Shown: positions 8,122 to 17,155, counted from the first letter of the stretch. The stretch: DNA of 64,000 nt from Actinomycetota bacterium (GCA_019347575.1 JAHWKY010000002.1:1-64000); one strand, 5' to 3'. Notes: a model not told the origin generated them from the sequence alone. Translations and numbers: made by a program.

Positions 8122-8465
8122 GCCAGCTCCTCGGTACCGGACGGGTCCTCGGGCTCCGTCGCGTCAGCAGCTTCGGGCACCGAGCCGTCATCTGTCTCTG
8201 GTGACAACCGGCGGAGGATCTCCAAAAGCTGCTGCGTTTGGCGCTCACGCTGGGCAGCCTCGCGCCGCTTGGCGTGCACATTGAGCATCACCGCTCCGAC
8301 AATGATCAGGCCAAGACCCGTCAGACCGCCCGATACGAGGTAGGGAAGTTGCAGCGCCACCGAATCGAGGGGCGCCACCCGTCCCCAGGTCATCGCTATC
8401 AGCGCGAACCCCGCCGCCGTCACGGCGAGCCCGATGTAGAGCAGGATCGGTGAAGTCGGGCGCAT
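8109..8465 (-). CDS. small two-span membrane protein A (paralogue of 7768-8121)
   Basis: This 118-residue membrane protein has two hydrophobic helices (LLYIGLAVTAAGFALIAM and a second after LQLPYLVSGGL). A charged, probably coiled helix (RREAAQRERQTQQLLEIL) and an acidic tail follow. ATG 8465 is chosen because AGGGGGG precedes it; an ATG upstream at 8498 would overlap the Liv fusion gene. It sits 29 bases after the LivHMG fusion and overlaps its paralogue. It may help assemble or stabilise the transporter, but no function is known to me. Confidence 0.6.
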   Translation of the reverse strand: MRPTSPILLYIGLAVTAAGFALIAMTWGRVAPLDSVALQLPYLVSGGLTGLGLIIVGAVMLNVHAKRREAAQRERQTQQLLEILRRLSPETDDGSVPEAADATEPEDPSGTEELAWRR

Positions 8466-8494
8466 TGCTACACCCCCCTTGATCCGTCCGATCA

Positions 8495-11400
8495 TCATAC
8501 GGGGTCCCTTCCAGGCGGGCCGTCGCCATGGTTCGCGAGTTCGGCGCCGCCAATGGTGATCGTGTCGTGGATGCGTTCAGCGAGGGTTCGGCTGATACCC
8601 GGAACCGTGGCCAGCTCAGCGGTCGTGGCATATCGGATGGCGTCGACGGTGCCGAAGGCGTCAATCAGCGCGGCGCGTCTGGTCGGACCGATACCCGTGA
8701 TGGCGCCGAGCGCTGCTTCGCCGTTGGCTGCCGGCAGCTGACCGGTCGCGGCGCCGAGGTTTCCGGAGCGTTGGATAGCGGCGACGCTGCCGCCGAGATA
8801 TGCCTCGATGACCCTCGGATCGCGTTGCACGGCCTCGGGCGTGCCTTCGGCGATCTTGCGCCCGGAGTCCATCGCGACGATGCGTTCGGCGAGGCTCATG
8901 ATCAGCGGGATGTCGTGCTCGATGATGACCATCGTGAGGTCGAGGTGGCGCTTGATGTCCTCGAGCAGCGCTCCCAGCGCTTCGGTCTCGCGCTGAGCGA
9001 TGCCTGAGGACGGCTCGTCGAGGAGCAGCAGACGCGGTTGGAGCGCGACGGTGCAAGCCAACTCGGTGATGCGGCGGGTACCGGTGGACAGCTCCGCGAT
9101 CGTCTTGTTCCGATAGCGCTCCAGCCCGAAGAAGCTGACGAGCTCGCGGGCCCGTTGGGTTCGCTCGCGTTCGCCGCCGGACAGGCCAAGGAGCGAAGCG
9201 AAGAACCGGGTTGGCACGACCTTTTCGCAGGCCAGGGTCACCGTGTCCAGTACGGACATGGTGGGGAACAGGGCGGCGTCCTGGAACGATCGGATGATCC
9301 CGACGTCGGCGCGGTCCTCTGGCCCCAGGCGGGTGATGTCGATGCCGTCGAACGTCACCTGCCCGTTCTGGATCGCGGTGAACCCGCTGATCAGCTCGAA
9401 GGTCGTCGTCTTCCCAGCACCGTTGGGGCCGATCAACCCCACCGTCTCGCCGGCCGCCACCGAGAAGCTGACCCCGTCCACAGCCCTGACGCCGCCGTAG
9501 TGGCGGCGGACGTCATCGACACGCAGCAATTCGATGCCGTACGGACCGAGCTGCCCGTTGCCGGCCGCCACCTTGATCGCCGACCCAGCGACGGGGTCGC
9601 GTCTCGCGTGGGTGATCGCGATGCCTGCGCCCGCCCCAGGCTGGGCGTCCTCGCCGGCACGAACTGCCTCGACGTCGAGCCCGTCACGACGTGCGAGACG
9701 GTCGACGAGCCGGTCGCGGACCGGTTCGATGATCTTGGTGATCCCACCGGGCGCGTAGAGGATCAACAGCAGCCAGCCGAGGCTCGTCGCCGCCAGTCCG
9801 GCGGAATCCAGTGGCACGAACGCGGGGATGCCGATGATGTACAGCGCTCCGAGGATCGGGCCGGCGAGCACTCCGATGCCGCCGATCACCGCCATTGCCA
9901 CGACGTTGATATTTGCGTTGAGCGGGAATGCCTGCGCGCCGAGGCCCGACAGCCCGTGCCCGTAGACCGCGCCGCCGATCCCCGCGACGAACCCCGCAAG
10001 CATGAACCCCTGCACCTTCACCCCGGCCGCCCGAACCGTGAAGGCGCGGGCGTTGTCCTCGTTGTCGCGGATAGCAACGAGTTGCCGGCCGATGCCCGAC
10101 CAGCGAATGTTGCGCGACAGCCAAATCATCGCCAGCAACGCGACGACAGCGACGTAGTAGTAGGCGTGCCCCGAGGTCAACGCATACTCACCGATGATCG
10201 GGCGGCCCGGGTCGATCCCGTCGCCCAGCATCCACGGCTGCTGCAACAACCACGCCGGCGTCGCGAGGGCGAACGACAAGGTCGTGACCGTGAGCATCAA
10301 CCCTCGGATGCGCAACGCTGGCAGTCCGATCACCAGCGACGCGACCGCTGCGGCGAGACCGGCGTAGAGGAACGAGAGGAAGAAGTTGCCGGTGCGTGAC
10401 GACACCCAGTACGAAATGGTCGCACCGATCGCTGCCAAGGCGAACTGGCCAAGGCTCAACTGCCCACCCAGCCCCGTGATCAACCCGACCGACAACGCGA
10501 CAATCATGAATGCGATCAACCCGCTCAACGTCACCGACACGCTGTTGTTCACGACCGCCGGCAGGCCCACCAGCACCACGAACCCCACCACGGCGACGAT
10601 GGTCGGAAGCGCGCGGATCGCCCGCACCTGCGCATATGCCTCCGGCAGCGCCCGCCACGGCTTCACCTCGGCCCATGAACCCTTCTCCTCCTCGCGGCCG
10701 CCCACCCGACGCTGTGCCAGCAGCGCGCCGAGGATGATCGTGAACAACGACATCTCCACCAGCCCGCCGCGCGGGTAGTTCCACAGCAACGTCTGCTCGA
10801 CCACGCCGATGCCCACCCCGGCTGCCAATGCGATCGGCAGGCTGTGCATCCTTGCGATCACCCCCGCTGCCAAGGCGCGCAACAGCAAACCGGGCCCGAC
10901 CACCTGTCCCGACGCGACCCCCAGCGCCGGGATGTAGAGGATCGCGGTGAACCCCGACACCGCCCCGGCGATCCCCCACGACAGCGACGACATCCGCGAA
11001 GAGAAGATTCCCAACAACCGCGCCAGGTCGCCGTCGGCCGCGGCTCCCCGGATCGCCAGCCCGAACCGGCTGCGGGCCAGAAACCACGCCAGCGCCACCA
11101 CCAACGGCGGCGCGAGCAGCAGCATCCCCGAGTACGCCGGCGTGATCCGCAACGCCCCGATGTCGAACTGCAGTACCCCGGGCGGCTGCGGGAACAACGT
11201 GCCTGCATGCGCCTGCTCGTTGACCACTAGCGAGAAGATCACGAGGAACTGGCCGACCCCCAAGGTCGCGACGATGCTCATGAGTCGCGGCGCTTTGCGC
11301 AGACGGCGGATCACCACGACCTCAGTCGCCGCCCCGATGCCCCCTGCCAACAGGATCGCCAACGGCAGCATCAGGTAGTAGGGCATCCCGTAGCGGAGCA

Positions 11401-11581
11401 CCACCAGGCCGAACACCGACGCGGCGAATGCGCCCACCTCGCCGTGTGCGAAGTTGATCACCTTGCTCGTGCGGTACACCAGCACCAGCCCGACCGCCAG
11501 CAGCCCGTACGTCAGTCCGGTGATCACCCCAAGCATGACCACCGGCAGGGCCAGCTCGAACCCCATGAGCGTCACGCTCAC
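8495..11581 (-). CDS. fused Liv-type ABC transporter: LivH permease + LivM permease + LivG ATPase + HhH domain
   Basis: One 1,028-residue chain contains both inner-membrane permeases and one ATPase of a branched-chain-amino-acid-type (HAAT) uptake transporter. Residues about 1-295 are LivH-like (FAHGEVGAF). About 330-625 are LivM-like (GGQLSLGQFALAAIGA, IRDNEDNARAF). About 680-935 are LivG-like, with Walker A GPNGAGKT, LLLLDEPSSGI and a divergent signature LSTGT. The last 70 residues hold two helix-hairpin-helix motifs (TGIGPTRRAALIDAFG and TVPGISRTLAERI), normally seen in DNA repair proteins. The GTG at 11581 overlaps the upstream TGA (GTGA) and has GGGAGG before it. The substrate is likely an amino-acid-like compound used by the neighbouring catabolic genes. 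Confidence 0.88.
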   Translation of the reverse strand: MSVTLMGFELALPVVMLGVITGLTYGLLAVGLVLVYRTSKVINFAHGEVGAFAASVFGLVVLRYGMPYYLMLPLAILLAGGIGAATEVVVIRRLRKAPRLMSIVATLGVGQFLVIFSLVVNEQAHAGTLFPQPPGVLQFDIGALRITPAYSGMLLLAPPLVVALAWFLARSRFGLAIRGAAADGDLARLLGIFSSRMSSLSWGIAGAVSGFTAILYIPALGVASGQVVGPGLLLRALAAGVIARMHSLPIALAAGVGIGVVEQTLLWNYPRGGLVEMSLFTIILGALLAQRRVGGREEEKGSWAEVKPWRALPEAYAQVRAIRALPTIVAVVGFVVLVGLPAVVNNSVSVTLSGLIAFMIVALSVGLITGLGGQLSLGQFALAAIGATISYWVSSRTGNFFLSFLYAGLAAAVASLVIGLPALRIRGLMLTVTTLSFALATPAWLLQQPWMLGDGIDPGRPIIGEYALTSGHAYYYVAVVALLAMIWLSRNIRWSGIGRQLVAIRDNEDNARAFTVRAAGVKVQGFMLAGFVAGIGGAVYGHGLSGLGAQAFPLNANINVVAMAVIGGIGVLAGPILGALYIIGIPAFVPLDSAGLAATSLGWLLLILYAPGGITKIIEPVRDRLVDRLARRDGLDVEAVRAGEDAQPGAGAGIAITHARRDPVAGSAIKVAAGNGQLGPYGIELLRVDDVRRHYGGVRAVDGVSFSVAAGETVGLIGPNGAGKTTTFELISGFTAIQNGQVTFDGIDITRLGPEDRADVGIIRSFQDAALFPTMSVLDTVTLACEKVVPTRFFASLLGLSGGERERTQRARELVSFFGLERYRNKTIAELSTGTRRITELACTVALQPRLLLLDEPSSGIAQRETEALGALLEDIKRHLDLTMVIIEHDIPLIMSLAERIVAMDSGRKIAEGTPEAVQRDPRVIEAYLGGSVAAIQRSGNLGAATGQLPAANGEAALGAITGIGPTRRAALIDAFGTVDAIRYATTAELATVPGISRTLAERIHDTITIGGAELANHGDGPPGRDPV

Positions 11582-13842
11582 CGACGTGCCCTCCCGTCGG
11601 TGGTGCCCTTCGACGCCCCTTCGAGGAAGACTGCGCGGAGCAGGTCGTCGCGTGCGAGCAGATCGGCGGCTTTGCCGTCGAAGCGCATCTCGCCCTGCTC
11701 CATGAAGTAGGCGTGGTCGACCAGGGACAGGGCGATGTTGACCGACTGCTCGACGAGGATCACCGCGGTGCCGGTGGCGTTGATCTGACGGACCATGTCC
11801 AGCAGTTGCTCGACGATGACCGGGGCGAGGCCCAGCGACAGCTCGTCGATGAGCAGCAGTTGCGGTTTGAGTATCAGCGCCCTCGACAGCCCGAGCATCT
11901 GCTGCTCGCCGCCCGACAGCGTGGCGGCGAGCTGGTTGCGTCGTTCCCCCAGCCGGGGGAAGGCGGCGAAGCTCGCGTCGATCGCGGCATCGAGGGCCCT
12001 CGGTGACTTGTGCAGCGTGTAGCCGAACAACCGCAAGTTGTCGACCACGCTCATCGGGCCGAACACTGCCCGACCGCCTGGCACCTGGCTGATGCCCAGA
12101 CGCATGCGACGTTCGGCGTCGAGGTAGGTGATGTCCTGGCCGTGGAAGCGCACGGAGCCAGTGGAGGGCAGACCCAATCCGGAGATGACGCGCAGCAGCG
12201 TGGACTTGCCCGCGCCGTTGACACCGAGCAGTGCGACGATCTCCCCGTGGTCGCAGGTGAAGTCGACGTCGAACAACACCTGCAGCTGGCCGTAGGAGAA
12301 GTCGATGCCGCGGCACGCCAGCATCGGCAGCTGTCCGCCCGCAGCGGTGATGCGCTGCACCTCGGTCTCTTCGATGACCTCGTCGATCATCCGGTCGAGG
12401 TCGGGCATGACCAGCTTCTTCGTCGTGCGGAGCACGAGCGAGCCGACGACCCCGGGGATCAGCAGCGACATGATGGTGCCGGTTACCCCGTAGCGCCTAT
12501 CGATACCCGCCAAGAAGATGGCGCCGAGCATGCCGCCCACCCCGGCCAAGAACACCCCGGCCAACGCGCCCGCGTGGGGACGCATCCGGGAGGGAATCAC
12601 CGACAACATCACCACCATCAAGGCGGGCCAGAAGATGGCGATCAGTCCCCACGCTAGTCCGAACAGCCCCACCATGAGCGCGAAGTTCGTTGACAAAGCG
12701 GCCGCCGAGATCACCACCACGGCCGCGGCTAACAGCACCGAAACCAGATCGATCAGCCGGCTCGGATCGCGTTGAAACATCCGCTCGCCGCGCTTGGCAA
12801 ACGCCCATAACACAACCATCTGCACCGCGGAGATGAACGCGAAGAACAGGCCCCGCCCACCGGGCCCGAGGTTCCAACGCTCCTCGAGGAAGAAGAACAA
12901 GAACGTCTGGAACGGGATGAGCAGGACCCCGATGATCGCCATCGACGTGAGAATCCGCCGGATTGTTGGGATCATCAACAGGCGGCGGGCGATCTCGAAG
13001 AACCCCAGCTCGACGTCGGCCTTGGCCACCGCCTCGTCCGCGCCGTGGTGGCTCAGTACCGTCTGGCGGATCTGGTCGGTGTCCCACCGGCCGAATCCTG
13101 GGTCGCGCAACCGCAGGGCGAACAGTGTCGCCACCAGCGATGCGACACCCAGCATCACGAACACCCCCCGCCAGGTGAACGCCAACCAGCCGGCCAACAG
13201 CGCCACCGCCAAGGGGCCCACCACGCTGCCTGCCGAGTCGAACGCCTGGTAGTAGGTCAACCCCCGCACCCGCGCCTCGGGCGGGTAGTAGTCCATGATC
13301 AACGGTCGGTGCAACGCCGACTGCGCACCCGTCGTCAACCCGTCAAGTACCAAAACAAGCAGCAACCCCCAGATCAGGGTCACATAGCCCGATCCGATCG
13401 CCGTGATGCTCATCAACACCGCTGCTGACACCGTCAGCAACGCTCGGCGCGGCGCCTGCGCGAGCGCCGCCATCGGCAATGGACCTACCGTGAGTGCCAA
13501 CGTCTTGACAGCCAGCGCCACCGCGATCGCGCTCTTCGACACTCCCAGAGCCGCGCTGATATCCGGTGCGAGCACCGCGAATGCGTGGCCGTGAAACGTG
13601 TCGATCACCGCCAGCAGACACAATGCCGCCATCGGATACACGCTCAGTCGCTCGCGCTTCAGCGTTTCCCGTAGCGGGGGCACATCCCCCGACGGCAACC
13701 CCGATATGCCCAGCTGGGCGCGAGCCTGCTCCCGAAGTTCCTCACGGTCTGCGGTGATCTCATCGACGAGCGCCTCAGCCTCGGCGAACGCCACCCGCTT
13801 CGTCGATGACTCGTCACCCCCCGTCTGCACCTGGGCCACCAT
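11578..13842 (-). CDS. MFS transporter fused to LivF-type ABC ATPase
   Basis: This 754-residue fusion has a short soluble N-terminus and a 12-span major facilitator domain (residues about 65-430). A LivF-like ATPase follows at about 470-730, with Walker A GVNGAGKS, signature LSGGEQQ, LLLIDELSLGLAP and the H-region VILVEQSVNIAL. The ATPase half should pair with the LivG half of the adjacent fusion protein. The MFS half has no known place in a Liv transporter, so it may give a second route or a membrane tether. ATG 13842 shares its A with the preceding TGA, with AGGAG upstream; a TTG at 13845 is an alternative. Confidence 0.88.
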   Translation of the reverse strand: MVAQVQTGGDESSTKRVAFAEAEALVDEITADREELREQARAQLGISGLPSGDVPPLRETLKRERLSVYPMAALCLLAVIDTFHGHAFAVLAPDISAALGVSKSAIAVALAVKTLALTVGPLPMAALAQAPRRALLTVSAAVLMSITAIGSGYVTLIWGLLLVLVLDGLTTGAQSALHRPLIMDYYPPEARVRGLTYYQAFDSAGSVVGPLAVALLAGWLAFTWRGVFVMLGVASLVATLFALRLRDPGFGRWDTDQIRQTVLSHHGADEAVAKADVELGFFEIARRLLMIPTIRRILTSMAIIGVLLIPFQTFLFFFLEERWNLGPGGRGLFFAFISAVQMVVLWAFAKRGERMFQRDPSRLIDLVSVLLAAAVVVISAAALSTNFALMVGLFGLAWGLIAIFWPALMVVMLSVIPSRMRPHAGALAGVFLAGVGGMLGAIFLAGIDRRYGVTGTIMSLLIPGVVGSLVLRTTKKLVMPDLDRMIDEVIEETEVQRITAAGGQLPMLACRGIDFSYGQLQVLFDVDFTCDHGEIVALLGVNGAGKSTLLRVISGLGLPSTGSVRFHGQDITYLDAERRMRLGISQVPGGRAVFGPMSVVDNLRLFGYTLHKSPRALDAAIDASFAAFPRLGERRNQLAATLSGGEQQMLGLSRALILKPQLLLIDELSLGLAPVIVEQLLDMVRQINATGTAVILVEQSVNIALSLVDHAYFMEQGEMRFDGKAADLLARDDLLRAVFLEGASKGTTDGRARR

Positions 13843-14360
13843 CAACGACTCCTGACAACTTCGAACTCGACATCCCAGGCGCTCTCGCCGATACGCCGAC
13901 CCTGCCCGTCGAGCAGCACGATGGTCACCTCATGCAGTTCCCGCCGATCATCTTCCCCCCGCGCCAGCGCCTCGATGACAAGCGACGACTCCGTCGTCAC
14001 GAAGATGCGCCGACGCTCGAACCATTCTTCATCAGGGCAGCCCCGCGCCGCCACGCAGCCGTCGTCGTCGCGTGCATGCCACTCCAACGGCTCTCCCGGC
14101 GGCTGTGGCGCCCGGTCCACGAACACCCCGAAGAAGCCCGCATCCTCCGCGTCCTGCCCCGGCCCCGCAACCTCGAAGTCCTCAACTTCCCACTCGACGG
14201 TCACGGGCAGCCTCACCTGTGACCGCTCCTCCGGCGCGGTGATCTGCACCCGGTCGTCCCGGACGAAGTTCAACCCCTCCACCCCGCACGCCGCGAGGGA
14301 GAGATCCCCGATCAGGACCACCGTGGCCATGACGGCCCCTCTGGCCTTGAACGATCTCAC
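13842..14360 (-). CDS. predicted lipoprotein in the transporter operon
   Basis: The 172-residue product begins with a basic n-region and hydrophobic core ending LSLAAC, a lipobox, so it is probably lipid-anchored outside the membrane. The GTG at 14360 has GGAGAGG upstream and supplies the charged n-region; the ATG at 14330 would lose it. The mature part looks beta-rich (VRLPVTVEWEVEDFEV near the middle) and contains two cysteines around CVAARGC. It lies between the binding protein and the MFS-LivF fusion. I know no function; a partner of the binding protein is a reasonable guess. Confidence 0.6.
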   Translation of the reverse strand: MRSFKARGAVMATVVLIGDLSLAACGVEGLNFVRDDRVQITAPEERSQVRLPVTVEWEVEDFEVAGPGQDAEDAGFFGVFVDRAPQPPGEPLEWHARDDDGCVAARGCPDEEWFERRRIFVTTESSLVIEALARGEDDRRELHEVTIVLLDGQGRRIGESAWDVEFEVVRSR

Positions 14361-14577
14361 GTCAACCTCTCCGCCGAGACCAGTCACGATCCCGATGGAG
14401 GGGATTCGACAGGCCGGCCGTCGTTCCTCCGCTTCTAGGACATCCGTCCACCACGCCGATGCCGAGATGGCGACCAGCGACCCAAAGCGCCGTGATCGCG
14501 ACTGTTCGCGACTGTTCGCGCCTTCGAGCGCCAGTCCACAGTTCCCCTCTCGTAAGACGGCGGCTTCCAGGGCTGAG

Positions 14578-16158
14578 CTAGCGCGCCGGCAGCAAGTCAC
14601 TCGTGTACTGAAAGCAGGTGCAGTCCTCCACGAACGCCAGGCGCCGGTAGGCGGCGGCGCCGTCGCGGCGCTGGTTCGCGAACGAGGTCCGCGGGGCCAC
14701 CACGGAGGGGTACGAGTCACCCAGCGCATACAGGCCGGCCATGAGCCCTTCGGCACTCAGCGGCTCGCCGGCACCGCGACCCGCCGCCTGGAGCGAGAAG
14801 AACGTTTCACACATCTCCAACGCGAGGTACCGGCCGAACTGACTCGGGAGTTCGATGCCCTCCTGTTCCATCAGATCGATGCACCTCTTGAGGCCCGGGG
14901 TCGGCGGGGCATCCCCGACCGGCACGTCGAGCACCGGCGCGTACCCGATGCCGATCGCACCATGGAGCTGGCGTTCCGGGACGTTGGGGATCAGCCCCGC
15001 CTGGGGTCCGTTCAACGAGTGCAGGCCGTAGCGCGGTCGGTACTCCTGCGGGTCCGCCTGTCGCATGAACAGCGCTGCCAGGAGGGAAGTCTCCTCCAGG
15101 AACAGCACATGTGTCACGCCCCTGGTGTTGAATCGCAGGACGGCATTGCTGAGCTGGGCGGCAACCCCACTGACGTCGCTAACGGCATTCGGCTCGGTGA
15201 CCTGCACCTCCTCCTCGATCTCGACGCCATGGCGAGCCAACGCCGGCTTGAGGTGCTGCTCCGTGGCTCGGTCGTAATGGCTCGGCTCGTAGCGAACCAA
15301 CCCCAGCTTCACCTGGTCGACGACACCCGTCGGGCTGAAGAAGTCCTGGTCGGCCAGGTCCTCTGCCAGGGTGCGACTGATCTGGCCAAGGCCCATGGCG
15401 GGCACCTCGACCCATAGGGGGAACCGCTCGTACACGGCGGCGTCCATGTTGGTGTGAAACCCGCCTCGCCAGACCGGCACGCCGCGGTCGTTCAGGCATG
15501 CTCGGACCGAGTCCCGCGTGAAGTTGGTGTTGACGTGTGCGACGAACACCGGTTCGTCCTCGGTCCAGTAGGTGCACGCGGCCTGGAACTGCTGCTCCCA
15601 TGTCTGGGCGCTGTTCTCCTCGACCTCGTAGATGACCGGCACGACCTCGCGGCCCGCCACCCCACCAGTCCTGTTCACTTCCTCGACGACGGCGCGCAGG
15701 ATCTCGCGCTCGTCGCCCTGCTCAAGACCCGTACCCCCGACAGCGTTGTTCGCTGCGCCCGCGTCTTTCGACACCGGAAAACCGATCATGACCTGGGTCG
15801 CGGTGAACCCGCGCCCGCTCGCACGGGCGGTTGGAGCCCCAGGATCCGATGGACCCGTCCCAGGGGGAGCCCCGGGGTCGGATGGATCCGTCTCTCCCGA
15901 AGGGGCTGGGCCGTCTGGAGCGTCGCCTTGCGCGTCACCGCTTGCCCTTGGGACGTTCACCTGGAGATCTCCGCTGGAACCTGTGCCGTCTCCTGGTGCC
16001 CCAGGAGCCGGCCCCAGGCTCAGCTCGTCCTCGCCAGGAGCGACCGTCCCCTGGGCGGCGGGCACCCCAGCTTGTTGTGCCGTGGAGCCACATGCGGAGG
16101 CAAGGGCGATCGCCAGGAGAAACGCGAGCCCGCGCAGTCGTGTGGCGAACAGACTCAT
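14578..16158 (-). CDS. LivK-type substrate-binding lipoprotein of the ABC transporter
   Basis: This 526-residue protein has a lipoprotein signal peptide (ALASAC lipobox at residues about 18-23). A long Gly/Pro/Asp-rich linker (about 30-115) precedes a type 1 periplasmic-binding fold (Peripla_BP_6 / LivK type, about 118-526). Family-like landmarks are TATQVMIGFPV at the domain start, VVEEVNRTGGVAGREVV, and the cleft-spanning ISRTLAEDLADQ. The domain captures substrate outside the cell for the two fused transporter proteins downstream. The linker is unusually long and low-complexity. ATG 16158 lies 50 bases after the operator copy 4. Confidence 0.85.
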   Translation of the reverse strand: MSLFATRLRGLAFLLAIALASACGSTAQQAGVPAAQGTVAPGEDELSLGPAPGAPGDGTGSSGDLQVNVPRASGDAQGDAPDGPAPSGETDPSDPGAPPGTGPSDPGAPTARASGRGFTATQVMIGFPVSKDAGAANNAVGGTGLEQGDEREILRAVVEEVNRTGGVAGREVVPVIYEVEENSAQTWEQQFQAACTYWTEDEPVFVAHVNTNFTRDSVRACLNDRGVPVWRGGFHTNMDAAVYERFPLWVEVPAMGLGQISRTLAEDLADQDFFSPTGVVDQVKLGLVRYEPSHYDRATEQHLKPALARHGVEIEEEVQVTEPNAVSDVSGVAAQLSNAVLRFNTRGVTHVLFLEETSLLAALFMRQADPQEYRPRYGLHSLNGPQAGLIPNVPERQLHGAIGIGYAPVLDVPVGDAPPTPGLKRCIDLMEQEGIELPSQFGRYLALEMCETFFSLQAAGRGAGEPLSAEGLMAGLYALGDSYPSVVAPRTSFANQRRDGAAAYRRLAFVEDCTCFQYTSDLLPAR

Positions 16159-16202
16159 TGCTGCCCCGCTTGGTGGCTCATGGTGCGTCTGGTCTCGCCG
16201 TC

Positions 16203-16231
16203 AGACTAATCGATCGTTCGATACTGCGCAA
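16203..16231 (-). promoter_or_regulatory. promoter with embedded operator (copy 4), transporter operon
   Basis: On the minus strand TTGCGC (16226-16231) and TAGTCT (16203-16208) are 17 bases apart, and the spacer contains ATCGAACGATCGAT (16209-16222). This is the same 14 bases and the same placement as copy 1 at 592-620. It would control the LivK gene and, by read-through, the whole transporter operon down to 6676. Confidence 0.6.
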
Positions 16232-16390
16232 CCCGCGAGTGAGTGAGATCCTACGGGCGGGCCCTGTTGCCCGCCGACCAGTCGCGGTGGTGTCACGGGT
16301 GCGAGTATGCCCGCCCCGCCCGGGCGACCCGTCGTAAAGATATGTGAGACCGTCTTGACATATTAGTAAATAGATGTTTCCATACTGCGC

Positions 16391-17155
16391 ATGGACGACA
16401 CTCAACGACGCATCCTCGACGAGGTCGCCGCCGGCGCGCTCAGCCCCGACGACGCCGCGGCCCTGCTCCGCCAGCTGCGGGACGGAGCCGCGGCCGACGC
16501 CGCCGACGCCCCGCCGGCCACGAGGGACCCCGGGATCCGGACCCTCCGCGTCCGTTGCAGCCTGGCCGAGGTCCGGATCATCGGCGACCCCACGGTGGCC
16601 GGAGCGATCGCCGACGGACCCCACGAAGCTCGCACCGAAGGGCGCACCCTGGTTATCCAGGACCGCGTCGAGGGCCGCGGGTTCACGTTCGGTGCGCGCC
16701 GCGGGTTCGTCGGGATCGGGCGACGCAGCGGGCAACTCGAGGTCCGTGCCCACCCCGACCTCGATCTCGAGGTCGAACTAGCCGCCGGCGAGCTGACCGT
16801 GACCGGCATGCGGGGCCCGATCGCCGCCTCGGTCGCCGCGGGCAGCCTCGAGCTCGAAGGCTTCCGCGGTCCCCTCAAGCTCAAGCTCAAGGCCGGCACG
16901 GTCGAGGGCCGTGGTCGTCTCACCTCCGGCGCCTCGACGGTGCAGTGCAAGCTCGGCGAGGTGCGCCTGGACCTCGACGCCGACTCCGACGTCACCGTCA
17001 CGGCCCGCGCCAAGGTGGGCGAGGTCCGCCTCCCCGACCGGCAGGGTGGCGCCGGCATCGACCTCAGGGAAGACCGCTACGTCTTCGGTCGCGGGACGGC
17101 CACGCTCGAGATCGACACGGCGGCCGGTGCGGTCGACATCCGGAGCCGCGGATGA
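16391..17155 (+). CDS. DUF4097-type beta-helical protein with N-terminal SHOCT-like helices (YvlB/LiaX-like)
   Basis: The 254-residue protein opens with a helical hairpin (RRILDEVAAGALSPDDAAAL, residues 6-25), as in YvlB/LiaX-type envelope proteins. A repetitive beta region follows (about 55-250) with regularly spaced short strands (GELTVTGMRGPI, GSLELEGFRGPL, GTVEGRGRL, GEVRLDL). This is typical of DUF4097/adhesin-like beta-helices. No signal peptide is visible. It heads a four-gene operon with an ABC exporter, and its stop overlaps the next start (ATGA). TTGACA at 16355-16360 is a possible -35, but no good -10 follows at 17 bases. A role in envelope stress is inferred from relatives. Confidence 0.65.
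   Translation: MDDTQRRILDEVAAGALSPDDAAALLRQLRDGAAADAADAPPATRDPGIRTLRVRCSLAEVRIIGDPTVAGAIADGPHEARTEGRTLVIQDRVEGRGFTFGARRGFVGIGRRSGQLEVRAHPDLDLEVELAAGELTVTGMRGPIAASVAAGSLELEGFRGPLKLKLKAGTVEGRGRLTSGASTVQCKLGEVRLDLDADSDVTVTARAKVGEVRLPDRQGGAGIDLREDRYVFGRGTATLEIDTAAGAVDIRSRG

Noticed and set aside
11582-12316. The LivHMG fusion frame stays open for about 245 codons upstream of 11581
   Set aside because: The extension runs through the LivF region of the MFS-LivF gene in another frame. It has no LivH-like sequence, and GTG 11581 overlaps the upstream stop in the usual GTGA way.
14498-14520. Tandem repeat of ACTTGTTCGCG-like sequence near the LivK stop
   Set aside because: It is only two 10-base copies (ACTGTTCGCG), with no symmetry or relation to the operators, so no CRISPR or regulatory claim is made.
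16355-16383. TTGACA ahead of the DUF4097-like gene as a promoter
   Set aside because: No matching -10 lies at 16-18 bases (TTCCAT only), so I left it as a note on the gene and did not list it as a feature.
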